Made by a program: the position numbers and the translations under genes. The notes below the pieces were generated by a model. The model saw only the letters and a list, made by a program, of their open reading frames with translations, did not search any database and was not told the origin of the DNA. 64,000 bases of DNA, taken from contig JAWKWB010000007.1 of assembly GCA_041397775.1 (NCBI GenBank), positions 248,001 through 312,000 on the forward strand, written 5' to 3'. The stretch comes from Ga0077555 sp041397775. Its GTDB lineage: Bacteria > Pseudomonadota > Alphaproteobacteria > Rhizobiales > Hyphomicrobiaceae. Shown here in pieces: positions 15,942-25,447 of this stretch (positions are counted from its first letter, which is position 1; every line of letters begins with the position of its first letter).

Positions 15942-17336
15942 ATGCCCACGAAATCTGCAAAATCCAAGGCCCGCCAGAAGGCTCCGCCGAGCCCGAAGGT
16001 GCGCCGTGCCGCCGCCAAGGCGAAGTCTGCCGCGCCCAAGGTCGGCATCGTCTCGCTCGGCTGTCCGAAGGCGCTCGTCGACAGCGAGCGCATCATCACG
16101 CGCCTGCGTGCGGAAGGCTACGAGCTGACCGGCGACTACAAGGGCGCCGACGTGGTCGTGGTCAACACCTGCGGCTTCCTCAACTCCGCCAAGCAGGAGA
16201 GCCTGGACGCCATCGGCGAGGCGATGGCCGAGAACGGCCGCGTCATCGTGACCGGCTGCTTCGGGGTCGAGGATCAGCGCATCCGCGAGGAGCACCCGGA
16301 CGTGCTCGCCATCACCGGCCCGCACCAGTACGAGGCGGTGATGGAGGCCGTGCACAAGGCGGTGCCGCCGCTGCACGATCCCTTCGTCGACCTGGTGCCG
16401 CCCGAGGGCCTGCATCTGACCCCGCGCCACTACGCCTATCTGAAGATTTCCGAGGGCTGCAACAACCGCTGCACCTTCTGCATCATCCCCTCGCTGCGGG
16501 GCGACCTCGTCAGCCGGCCCGCCGCCCATGTGATGACGGAAGCCGAGCGGCTGGTGAAGGCGGGCGTCAAGGAGCTGCTCGTCATCTCCCAGGATACGAG
16601 CGCCTACGGCCTCGACATCAAGTATGCCGAGAGCCCCTGGAAGGGGGCACCGCTGAAGGCCCGCTTCCTCGACCTGGCCAAGGCGCTGGGCGATCTTGGA
16701 GCCTGGATCCGCCTGCACTACGTCTACCCCTACCCGCACGTCGACGACATCATGCCCTTGATGGCCGAGGGCAAGATCCTCCCCTACCTCGACATCCCCT
16801 TCCAGCATGCCGCACCCGCCGTGCTGAAGGCGATGCGCCGGCCAGCGCACGGCGAGAAGACGCTGAAGCGGCTTGCCGGCTGGCGTAGCGCCGTACCAGA
16901 TCTTGCCATTCGCTCCACCTTCATCGTCGGCTTCCCCGGCGAGACGGAGGAGGACTTCCGGCAACTGCTCGATTTCGTGCGTGAGGCAAAGCTGCAGCGC
17001 GTCGGCTGCTTCAAGTACGAGTCAGTCGAGGGCGCCGTCGCCAACGACCTGCCGGGCGCCGTACCCGAGGAGGTCAAGGAAGAGCGCTGGCATCGCTTCA
17101 TGGAAGCGCAGAAGGAAGTCTCCGAGGAGATCATGAAGGCGCGCGTCGGCCGCACCATCGACGTGCTGATCGACGAGGTGGACGAAGCCGGCGCCATCGG
17201 CCGTTCCGCATGGGACGCACCCGAGATCGACGGCTCCGTGTTCCTCAACGACGTCACGGACGTGAAGCCGGGCGATATCGTCAAGGCGTCCATCTTCGAG
17301 GCCGACGAATACGACCTTTGGGGCGAGAAGGTCTGA
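15942..17336 (+). CDS. rimO: ribosomal protein S12 methylthiotransferase
   Basis: RimO is a radical-SAM enzyme that methylthiolates the conserved Asp of ribosomal protein S12. Of its 464 residues, the first 24 or so are a basic Lys/Ala-rich extension. The N-terminal UPF0004 domain follows with Cys residues in SLGCPKALVDSE, NTCGFLNSAK and VTGCFGVED (second 4Fe-4S cluster). The radical-SAM motif is in SEGCNNRCTFCIIPSLRG. A C-terminal TRAM domain ends DIVKASIFEADEYDLWGEKV. The CPKALVD and SLRG signatures favour RimO over MiaB. Confidence 0.95.
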   Translation: MPTKSAKSKARQKAPPSPKVRRAAAKAKSAAPKVGIVSLGCPKALVDSERIITRLRAEGYELTGDYKGADVVVVNTCGFLNSAKQESLDAIGEAMAENGRVIVTGCFGVEDQRIREEHPDVLAITGPHQYEAVMEAVHKAVPPLHDPFVDLVPPEGLHLTPRHYAYLKISEGCNNRCTFCIIPSLRGDLVSRPAAHVMTEAERLVKAGVKELLVISQDTSAYGLDIKYAESPWKGAPLKARFLDLAKALGDLGAWIRLHYVYPYPHVDDIMPLMAEGKILPYLDIPFQHAAPAVLKAMRRPAHGEKTLKRLAGWRSAVPDLAIRSTFIVGFPGETEEDFRQLLDFVREAKLQRVGCFKYESVEGAVANDLPGAVPEEVKEERWHRFMEAQKEVSEEIMKARVGRTIDVLIDEVDEAGAIGRSAWDAPEIDGSVFLNDVTDVKPGDIVKASIFEADEYDLWGEKV

Positions 17337-17349
17337 AACCGCCGCGTGT

Positions 17350-18069
17350 TCACCGCGCGCGGATGTTGGGATCGAACGGCGGCGTCTGCGGATTTTCGGG
17401 CTGCCACGCCGGGATCAGGTCGGTAATGACGCCGGCGTTCGCGTGCGCGAACAGTTCGTGCCCGCTCAGCCAGTAGCGGCCCGGCTCCCGGAAGACGCCC
17501 TTGCGCGCCAGGTCGCACAGGAAGCTTTCGGCGATGCCCGCATCGCGCAGCATCTGCACGTAGCGGTAGGTTGCAGCCGTGCCGGGCACGTTCGTATGCG
17601 CCACGCAGGCCCCGTGCAGCATCCAGACGCTGGCCCCGCCCGCCGAGCGCCGGACCCCCTGCATGAAGATCGGAACGCACGCGGACAGGCAATGCGCGCC
17701 GTGCCGTACCCGCGTCTCGAGCCGCAGCCTGCCGCGTAGGTCTTTCAGCACGGCGATGACCCGCTCCGTATCGTCGAGTTCGCCGCCGTCGCTGTCGAGA
17801 TCCAGCAACACGGTGGTCACCGCCGCCGGCAGGCTGTGCGTGATCTCGCGCAAATTCTCCGCGATCGGGTAGGCGATGGGGCCGCGGTAGAAGAGGATCG
17901 CTGTCCCCTCTGCGAGGCCTGCGTCGTCCGCGCGTGTCACGAGCTGGAAGCCGACGCGCAACTCCTGTGCCAGCGCCTGTGCCGGGATCGAGGCAGGCGT
18001 GCCCGCGACGACCGCCAGCGGCAGGGCCAGTCGGGAGAAGAACCGGCGGAAGGGCGAGGCAGAACGCAT
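17350..18069 (-). CDS. exported ClpP/crotonase-fold protein
   Basis: The 239-residue product has a signal peptide (LALPLAVVAGTPASIPAQALA) and then a domain like the periplasmic ClpP-like proteins of alphaproteobacteria: FYRGPIAYPIAENL, a strand-turn LLDLDSDGGELDD (the oxyanion-loop type GG), and HCLSACVPIFMQG, where Ser sits between two Cys at the position of the nucleophile in the related CxSxC families. WMLHGACV follows with a possible His. Protease activity is inferred only. It is convergent with rimO, 13 bp apart. Confidence 0.75.
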   Translation of the reverse strand: MRSASPFRRFFSRLALPLAVVAGTPASIPAQALAQELRVGFQLVTRADDAGLAEGTAILFYRGPIAYPIAENLREITHSLPAAVTTVLLDLDSDGGELDDTERVIAVLKDLRGRLRLETRVRHGAHCLSACVPIFMQGVRRSAGGASVWMLHGACVAHTNVPGTAATYRYVQMLRDAGIAESFLCDLARKGVFREPGRYWLSGHELFAHANAGVITDLIPAWQPENPQTPPFDPNIRAR

Positions 18070-18232
18070 GGATTTGTGCGCAGTTTCCTGTTGGTTGGCG
18101 GTCGGGCAGACAGCATGTCGCAGTCGCGCACGTTCGCACTTGATCGCGATCAGGCCAACTCCCAGTTCAATCCGCGCCGCGCTTGCGACATACTCCGGCC
18201 CCGAACAGCCGATTCACCGAAGGGAGCCCCAG

Positions 18233-19360
<1,128 letters not shown>

Positions 19361-19389
19361 ATGGACGCCGCCACGCCGATGAAATGCGA

Positions 19390-19421
19390 AGGGCCTGCCG
19401 CGCGGCAGGCCCTTTCGTTTT
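19390..19421 (+). terminator. intrinsic terminator after formaldehyde dehydrogenase
   Basis: A perfect 11-bp stem AGGGCCTGCCG / CGGCAGGCCCT (19390-19413) with a two-base loop is followed by TTCGTTTT. It is placed between two convergent genes (the dehydrogenase and bamB) and could act on the plus strand. Confidence 0.85.
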
Positions 19422-19456
19422 CCCAGAGATGGCGCACCGAGTAGCGCGCACCCATC

Positions 19457-20794
19457 TCAATTGAATGCCATCAGCCGCGCCTTGTCGTTCAGCACGAACA
19501 TGCGCCCACCCGCGACGATCGGCGCGATGTAGGTCGGGGCACCCAAGGACAGCTTGGTGCCGGCCTTGCCGGTGCTCGCCTCGACGCCCACGAGTTCACC
19601 CTTGTTCGAGGTCAGCCACAGTTTGTTGCCGGCCAGCACCGGCCCGGACCACGTCGTGGCGTTGGGCAGCTTCGTCGTCCAGATGACCTTGCCGTCGCGG
19701 CGCGTCACGGCCATGAGCTGCCCGCCCGTGTCGACGACGTAGACCATGTCGCCCGCGACCGCCGGCGGCTGAATGCCCGGCACGTTCAGCGACCAGATCC
19801 GCTCGCCCGTCGACAGGCTCGTCGCAACCATGCGGCCGGAATGGCCGACGGCGTAGACGGTGCCGCCATCGATGACGGGGCGGCCCGCATCCGTCAGCGA
19901 CCCCAGAGACGAGGTCGTCCGCATCCGCGCGAGCGAGTCGTTCCACCTCGGCTGGCCGCTGCTGGCGTCGAGTGCGATCAGGTCGCCGGAGGGAAATGGC
20001 ACGACCACCATGCTGCCTTCCACGGCAGGGCTCGCGTTGGAGAGCAGCGCGGCGCGCTCCGGCAGCCCCTGGTGCAGCCACAGCTCCTGGCCGTCCGTTG
20101 TCGAGAGGGCGTGCACGTTGCCGTCGTTCGTGATCACGAACAGCCGCCCGTCCGCAACGGTGGGCGACGTGCGGACCGGCGCGCCGAGGTTCTTTTCCCA
20201 CAAGCGCTTGCCGCTCTGCAGATCGAGCGCGTAGGCGTAGCCGAAACCCGTCGTCGCGTAGAGCTTGCCTTCGTCGGCCGCGAGCCCGCCGCCAAAGCCC
20301 TGTGTCGACTTTTCGGCGTCGGGAATGAGAGATGCGCGCCAAGCCACGCCCCCGGAGGGCGAGAAGGCCGTCACGTGTGCATTCGCGTCGAGCGTGACGA
20401 CACGTCCGCCTGCCACGATCGGACTTGCCGTGAGGCGGCCTTTCGTGCCCGAGCCCTGCCCGGCATCCGCGCTCCAGGCCTGACGCAGCGAAGCGCCGAG
20501 CAGGAGATGGCCAGGTGAATTGCTGGCGGGGCCGCCGGGCTGTGGCCAGGCGTCGTTCTGTCGTGGCGGCGGCAGCGCGATCGGCTTGTCGATCGAGGAC
20601 ACCTCCAGCCCGGCCTTGCGCTCCGCGATCTCGATGGGAACGCGCTTGCCCGGCAGCGGCTTCTCCTTCTCGGCGAAGGGATTCATGTCCGACAGACGCG
20701 GCAATTGCGGCCCGCCCGCGCAGCCGCTCACGCTACCAGCAGCGAGCAACGCCAGTACGAAGGAGAGCCTCGATCGGCCTGCCATGTTCCCCAT
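19457..20794 (-). CDS. bamB: outer membrane protein assembly factor BamB
   Basis: BamB is the beta-propeller lipoprotein of the BAM complex that inserts outer-membrane beta-barrels. The 445-residue product has a lipobox (GSVSGC) near residue 25 and a stretch of Pro/basic residues. PQQ-type propeller repeats follow, such as YALDLQSGKRLWEKNLGAPVRTSP, HALSTTDGQELWLHQG, TSLSTGERIWSLN and AVTRRDGKVIWTTKLP. It lies 4 bp after a membrane-anchored TPR protein, the arrangement seen in E. coli (yfgM-bamB). The usual downstream der GTPase is not present. Confidence 0.93.
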   Translation of the reverse strand: MGNMAGRSRLSFVLALLAAGSVSGCAGGPQLPRLSDMNPFAEKEKPLPGKRVPIEIAERKAGLEVSSIDKPIALPPPRQNDAWPQPGGPASNSPGHLLLGASLRQAWSADAGQGSGTKGRLTASPIVAGGRVVTLDANAHVTAFSPSGGVAWRASLIPDAEKSTQGFGGGLAADEGKLYATTGFGYAYALDLQSGKRLWEKNLGAPVRTSPTVADGRLFVITNDGNVHALSTTDGQELWLHQGLPERAALLSNASPAVEGSMVVVPFPSGDLIALDASSGQPRWNDSLARMRTTSSLGSLTDAGRPVIDGGTVYAVGHSGRMVATSLSTGERIWSLNVPGIQPPAVAGDMVYVVDTGGQLMAVTRRDGKVIWTTKLPNATTWSGPVLAGNKLWLTSNKGELVGVEASTGKAGTKLSLGAPTYIAPIVAGGRMFVLNDKARLMAFN

Positions 20795-20798
20795 CCCC

Positions 20799-21527
20799 CT
20801 ACTTCTTCGGCTCCGTCGCGGGCGCCTTGTCCCCGCCGGACGTCGTCTTCTCGCCGGCCTTGGCGGCTTCGGCGTCGGTCAACAAAGACAGCATCAGCTG
20901 CGCACGCTGCTGCAGTGACGCCGGTGCCGTTGGATCGCCGAGGATCTGTCCGAAAAGCTTCTGGGCTTCCGCTGTCTTGCCTGCCTTGTATGCGGCCAGT
21001 CCGAGGGCCTCGCGGGCAAGCGAATGAAACGGCGACGTGTCGGTCGCCAGCGGTCCTACCTGGGCCTCGAATTCCTGCCACGCCATCGTGTCGAGGCGCA
21101 GCATCGCCGCCTTCAGCACCGCGAGATCACGCGCGAGTGGATCGGCGTTGGCGTCCTTGACCACGCCATCGAGGACCGAGAGAGCCTCGGCATTGCGGCC
21201 GGCTTTTTCGTGTGCGGTGGCGAGCTGCAGGCGCGCCAGCGTCTGGTAGCTGGCCGGCGCATCCTTGGCGATGGCCTCGAAAGCCTTCACCGCGTCGTCG
21301 TTCTTCTTGTCGTCGAGGAGGCGCAGTGCCTGCTCGAAGGTGGCGCTGGCCGCCTGGCTTGCGGCGAGCTTGCTGCTCTGCATGTACTGATAGCCGCCCA
21401 CGCCGACGAGGCCGAGCACGGCGAGGACGATGATGAAGATGCCGTAGCGGTCCCAGATCTGCTTGACCTGTTCCCGCCGCAGTTCCTCATCCACCTCTTG
21501 GATGAAAGTGTCGTTACGATCGACCAT
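20799..21527 (-). CDS. YfgM-like membrane-anchored tetratricopeptide protein
   Basis: The 242-residue product has a cytoplasmic N-terminus (VDRNDTFIQEVDEELRREQV), one membrane segment at about residues 27-45 (IFIIVLAVLGLVGVGGYQYM) and a periplasmic tail of TPR-like helices ending in a Lys/Glu-rich tail. It corresponds to the TPR_21/YfgM family, ancillary to the Sec translocon and periplasmic chaperones. ATG 21527 precedes the conserved start; the frame is open to 21587 without family similarity. It is the first gene of a two-gene unit with bamB. Confidence 0.88.
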   Translation of the reverse strand: MVDRNDTFIQEVDEELRREQVKQIWDRYGIFIIVLAVLGLVGVGGYQYMQSSKLAASQAASATFEQALRLLDDKKNDDAVKAFEAIAKDAPASYQTLARLQLATAHEKAGRNAEALSVLDGVVKDANADPLARDLAVLKAAMLRLDTMAWQEFEAQVGPLATDTSPFHSLAREALGLAAYKAGKTAEAQKLFGQILGDPTAPASLQQRAQLMLSLLTDAEAAKAGEKTTSGGDKAPATEPKK

Positions 21528-21719
21528 ACGCTCCAAGTATCTCCCTTGAGCCGCACCCCGAGTGCGGCAATCGAACGTCAGAGCCACCTATAGCCGTTCG
21601 CGCGCGCGAGTGAAACGTGTTCATGTTCCACTCCACTGTTCCGGTTGCGTGCTGCGGTACCGCCGAACTGCGTGCCCAATCCGGCGTTTTCGTGGCTTTC
21701 GCTGCTTCGGGCTGCCGGG

Positions 21720-22310
21720 TCATGGGATGATCGCCACGCCGATCAGCGCGGGGTGCCCCCATTTGACGAAGATGGCGTAGGCGAGAAGGCCGAGCACGAT
21801 CGCGATGATGTCGTTGCGGACCGGGCCCGATTTGATCGTGATGAGGCCGGCCGCCTCCCGATGCTTCAACGAGATTCGGTCGGCGACGGCCCATGCCAGC
21901 AAACCGCCGAACAGCAGGAGGGAGGCCACGTCGCCACGCACGATGAGGTGCGCCAGTGCCCACAACTTCACGGCGAGGATCATCGGATGGCGCACGGCGG
22001 CCGAGATCCGGCCTGGCAAATATGCGGCAAAGAGCAGCGGAAATGCGAATATCATCAACAGCATGGTGATGTGCCGCGCCCATGCGGGCGACGTCCACAG
22101 GACCGGGTTCTTGCCGGGATGAAGCTGTGCCTTGTGGTAGCCCATGACGATGATCGCGAAGCCGATGACGGCGACGATCGAGAAGAAGGCCTTGTAGACC
22201 CCAATACCGGCACGCTCGATGACGACGCGCCTGATGTCCGTCTGCGTCGGCAGCAGATGGATGCCCACGAAGACCAAGAGTCCGATGACCAGGAGGAGCA
22301 TGACGGTCAT
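21720..22310 (-). CDS. NnrU family membrane protein
   Basis: The 196-residue inner-membrane protein shows the NnrU signature: MLLLVIGLLVFVGIHLLP, YKAFFSIVAVIGFAIIVMGY, SPAWARHITMLLMIFAFPLLFAAYLPGRISAAVRHPM in several membrane helices. Relatives are linked to nitric-oxide/nitrite metabolism in denitrifiers, or to isoprenoid enzymes (DUF/MeNTR type); the actual function is unsettled. The start is set at ATG 22310 because the reading frame upstream runs through a family D hairpin repeat. No other denitrification gene is in the window. Confidence 0.85.
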   Translation of the reverse strand: MTVMLLLVIGLLVFVGIHLLPTQTDIRRVVIERAGIGVYKAFFSIVAVIGFAIIVMGYHKAQLHPGKNPVLWTSPAWARHITMLLMIFAFPLLFAAYLPGRISAAVRHPMILAVKLWALAHLIVRGDVASLLLFGGLLAWAVADRISLKHREAAGLITIKSGPVRNDIIAIVLGLLAYAIFVKWGHPALIGVAIIP

Positions 22311-22324
22311 TTCCTTCGCGGCGC

Positions 22325-22397
22325 TCGTGTCCCTTTGATCGCCAAGTCCGTTCTGAGCCTGCAGAGGAATGAGAGGGACGGACTTTGCGGTCGGAAG
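22325..22397. repeat. family D hairpin repeat in the nnrU leader
   Basis: GTGTCCCTTTGATCGCCAAGTCCGT faces ACGGACTTTGCGGTCGG, a long imperfect stem matching the hairpins at 59591-59829. It lies 15 bp upstream of the chosen nnrU start, so if transcribed it would be part of the 5' leader. The remaining 290 bp to the next plus-strand gene show no coding sequence. Confidence 0.75.
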
Positions 22398-22688
22398 ATC
22401 AGGTAATTTGCCGGACAGTGGCGCGCCACGAGGACCAATGCAACACAAGCGCCGCAATCGTCTGTTGATGAATGGTGTTGGCTCGGACGCCGGTTCGGTT
22501 AGAATGCCGGATCAGGTTGTTCGCGTTAACGATTTCCGGTCTGGGAGGGCTGGACGGAAAGCGTAGAGGGCGTGCGAGGCGTGTGTGGCGCCTCCATGTC
22601 GCCCGACCCGGCATGTCCACCTCGCAGACGCTGCGGGATGAGGCGGGCGTGCGGGGCATCGCTGTTGTTTGTGTGAGGCGTTCGTCCG

Positions 22689-23384
22689 ATGTCCCGCTCT
22701 GAAAGTTCCGACTCCCTATTGAAATCCGAAGCCGCCACCGTGCAGCCCTGGGAGGCGCCCCGGTTCCTCAAGGACGCCGGCGGCATCGTCGGCGGCAAGG
22801 CCGATGTCACCTTCGATCTTCGCCAGCGGGCCCTGCAACTGCTCGCGGCCCTGCCCGACTACCGCTCCCGTGGCGTTGCAGTCGGCTTTGGTGTCGGCTG
22901 CCTCGTGACGCTGCCGTTGGCCATTATCGCGTCTGGCCGCATGACCCATCCGCAAGGATCGTCCGCCATGCCGCGCATCACCGTGGTCGCGACACAGCCG
23001 GTATCGCCGATCCCCGGCGAGCCGGCCGCCACGGCAAAACCGGTCAGGCCGGTCAAGGCCGTCTGGCGCGACGGCATTCTCCCCACCTTGGAGATCACCG
23101 TTGGAGATGCGTCCGATCCCGCCGCGAGCGAACGCATCGGTCGCGCCCGCACGCTCATGAAGGGTGGAAAGATCGGCGCAGCCCGCGAGTTGCTGACCGA
23201 GACCGGGCTCGATGCGACGCCGGAGGGCGCGTTCGCCCTGGCCGAGACATTCGATCCCAATGTGCTGGCCTCGTTCAACCTGTCCCACGCCCCCGCCGAG
23301 GTGGAGCGCGCACGGCGCCTCTACGCGCAGGCCCTCATCGGGGGACTGGAGCACGCGCGCCAACGCCTCGAAAGCCTGCGTTGA
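22689..23384 (+). CDS. membrane-anchored protein of unknown function
   Basis: The 231-residue product is not recognised. Residues 1-56 are cytoplasmic, with FDLRQRALQLLAALPDYRSRG. One membrane segment follows at about 57-76 (GVAVGFGVGCLVTLPLAIIA), then a Pro/Val-rich linker, and the C-terminal 80 residues form helical repeats (RIGRARTLMKGGKIGAAREL, ALAETFDPNVLASFN, AEVERARRLYAQALIGGLEHARQRL) resembling Sel1/TPR units. The codon usage fits neighbouring genes. It could be a peptidoglycan- or envelope-associated scaffold, but this is a guess from architecture only. Confidence 0.75.
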   Translation: MSRSESSDSLLKSEAATVQPWEAPRFLKDAGGIVGGKADVTFDLRQRALQLLAALPDYRSRGVAVGFGVGCLVTLPLAIIASGRMTHPQGSSAMPRITVVATQPVSPIPGEPAATAKPVRPVKAVWRDGILPTLEITVGDASDPAASERIGRARTLMKGGKIGAARELLTETGLDATPEGAFALAETFDPNVLASFNLSHAPAEVERARRLYAQALIGGLEHARQRLESLR

Positions 23385-23483
23385 AGAGGCGCGCGCCCGT
23401 GGTCGTCGTAATGTGAAGGCGCTGGCATCATCGGCGCCGACAGTCGGCACCACGCCGCCATGGCGTGGTCGCGCGCGCCTGTT

Positions 23484-24425
23484 CTATCGCTTGCTCGGCT
23501 TCGGCCAGCGGCGCGTCACCTCCGGCAGTGTCGTTTCGATGAACTGCGTCGTCTGCGCCAGCACCTGCTCGTCGCCGATGCCCACCGGCCGCAGGATGAA
23601 TTTGTAGACCCCGGCATCCACGTAGGCCGCGATGCGCTCGAGAATCGCGTCGGCGCCGCCGAAGGCGAACAGTGGCGCGGCATCCCGCCCCGTCCGCCGC
23701 TTGTAGGCCTCCAGCATGCGGGCAGGGGCCGGATCGGTCGGCTTGCCGAAATAGAACGGGAATGCCGCGCCATAGTGGTCGTCGTCGATCCTGCGTCCGG
23801 CCTCGGCAGCCGCAACCTTGATCGCCGCCACGATCTTGCCTGCCTCCTCGGGTGTTTCGGGGCCGGCCTGCCATCCCGTGCCGTATTTCGCCGTGCGCCG
23901 TATGGCTGCCTCCGAGCCGCCGCCGATCCACATCGGCAATTCCGCCTGCACGGGCCTCGGTGCGATCGACGCCCCGCTCAGCTTGAAATACTTGCCCTCG
24001 TGATCGACTTTTTCTTCACGCCACAGGCGTCCGATGATCTCCAGCGCCTCGTCGGTCTTGGCGCCCCGCGTCTTCGTGTCGACGTTGAGAGCCTTCCACT
24101 CCGGCGCCATCGGACTGCCGATGCCGAACGCCGGCAACAGGCGTCCTTGCGACAGCACGTCGATCGTCGCGCACTGCTTGGCGAGCAAGACCGGGTCGCG
24201 CAGCGCCAGAGAGACCACGTTCATGCCGAACTTGATCCGGCGCGTACGCCCCGCGATCGCGGCCATCGTCGTGATGCTTTCCAGGATCGGCTCGCGCGAG
24301 ACGATCCTGTCGGTCTGCCACAGCGAATCGACGCCGCCCGCCTCGCACATGTCGACCCACCGCCAGAAGGCCGCGGCCCCCGAGAACGGCATCTCCATCA
24401 GACCAAGACCGACGGCGACTCTCAT
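23484..24425 (-). CDS. LLM class flavin-dependent oxidoreductase
   Basis: This 313-residue TIM-barrel protein belongs to the luciferase-like monooxygenase superfamily, using FMN or F420. It shows MRVAVGLGLMEMPFSGAAAF, TDRIVSREPILES, RTRRIKFGMNVVSLALRDPVLLAKQCATIDVLSQGR and WIGGGSEAAIRRTAKYGTGW. The substrate cannot be told. It is the second gene of a pair: the upstream gene on the same strand is another LLM protein, 38 bp away, suggesting a common transcript and perhaps a common substrate pathway. Confidence 0.9.
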   Translation of the reverse strand: MRVAVGLGLMEMPFSGAAAFWRWVDMCEAGGVDSLWQTDRIVSREPILESITTMAAIAGRTRRIKFGMNVVSLALRDPVLLAKQCATIDVLSQGRLLPAFGIGSPMAPEWKALNVDTKTRGAKTDEALEIIGRLWREEKVDHEGKYFKLSGASIAPRPVQAELPMWIGGGSEAAIRRTAKYGTGWQAGPETPEEAGKIVAAIKVAAAEAGRRIDDDHYGAAFPFYFGKPTDPAPARMLEAYKRRTGRDAAPLFAFGGADAILERIAAYVDAGVYKFILRPVGIGDEQVLAQTTQFIETTLPEVTRRWPKPSKR

Positions 24426-24463
24426 GGAATGGGGCTCCCGGTGGTGTGACGCTTCGGCGCTGC

Positions 24464-25303
24464 TCAGGCTGCCGCAAGGGGCGCGATCTTGTCGAGATGG
24501 TGCAGGATCTCGTCGCGCGACAGATCGGGGATCTCCAGAAGCGCACGATAAATGCCAGCGTCGCGATACTGCGCGAGCTTGGCCGCGTCCGACGGCGATC
24601 GGAACACGGTGATCGACAGGGATGCGAAATCGCGGCCCGTGGTCGACGCCATCTGCCGCAACCGGCCCACCGCCTCCTTCGGGTCGAAAGCCGGCGTCGC
24701 GCGGGGGAACCATCCGTCGCAGTATTCGACCACGCGCTTCAGCGTCCAGTCGGTCTCGCCGCCGTGCAGGATCGGCGGATGCGGCCTCTGCACGGGCTTC
24801 GGCCAGCTCCAGATGCGGTCGAAGGAGACGAACTCACCCGCGTAGCTGGCCTCCTCCTGCGTCCAGATCTCCTTCATGGCCCGCAGGCGCTCGCTCATCA
24901 GCTTGAAGCGCGTGGCATACTTGGCGCCATGGTTCTCCATTTCCTCGACGTTCCAGCCGCCGCCGACACCCAACTCGAACCGGCCGCCCGAGAGCTGATC
25001 GAGGCTGGCGATGCTCTTCGCCGTCACGATCGGGTCGCGCTGGGGCACGAGGCAGATGCCGGTGCCGAGCCGCAGCGTCTTGGTTGCTGCTGCCGCGAAG
25101 GACAGCGCCACGAACGGATCGTGCGTGTGCGAATACCGCTTCGGCAACTCGCCGCCTCCGGGGAAGGGCGAAATGCGCGAGGCGGGAATGTGGGTGTGCT
25201 CGCAAACGAACAGCGACTCGAAACCACGGTCTTCGAGCGCGCGGGCAAGCTCGCCAGGGTCGATGCCGTAGTCTGTCGGAAAATAGAAAACGCCAATCCG
25301 CAT
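24464..25303 (-). CDS. LLM class F420-dependent-type oxidoreductase
   Basis: The 279-residue luciferase-like monooxygenase family protein has MRIGVFYFPTDYGIDPGELAR, FESLFVCEHTHIP, LRLGTGICLVPQRDPIVTAKSIASLDQLSGGR and GVGGGWNVEEMENHG. It is closest to the TIGR03619-type probable F420-dependent oxidoreductases, though many such proteins use FMN. ATG 25303 is the start of family similarity. It forms a two-gene unit with the downstream LLM gene. The two are related paralogues but not recent duplicates. Confidence 0.9.
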   Translation of the reverse strand: MRIGVFYFPTDYGIDPGELARALEDRGFESLFVCEHTHIPASRISPFPGGGELPKRYSHTHDPFVALSFAAAATKTLRLGTGICLVPQRDPIVTAKSIASLDQLSGGRFELGVGGGWNVEEMENHGAKYATRFKLMSERLRAMKEIWTQEEASYAGEFVSFDRIWSWPKPVQRPHPPILHGGETDWTLKRVVEYCDGWFPRATPAFDPKEAVGRLRQMASTTGRDFASLSITVFRSPSDAAKLAQYRDAGIYRALLEIPDLSRDEILHHLDKIAPLAAA

Positions 25304-25447
25304 GTCGCACCGTCCTTCGTCGCAGGATGTTGCCGGAGCATCGCCTACAACGTACGCGCAGACGACCCGCCCCCGCAACCGCCGCTCCGGCATGCGGAAC
25401 AAGGGCGGCGCGTGGAGATGGCGCGACGGGCCACGAGGGGATCCCGA

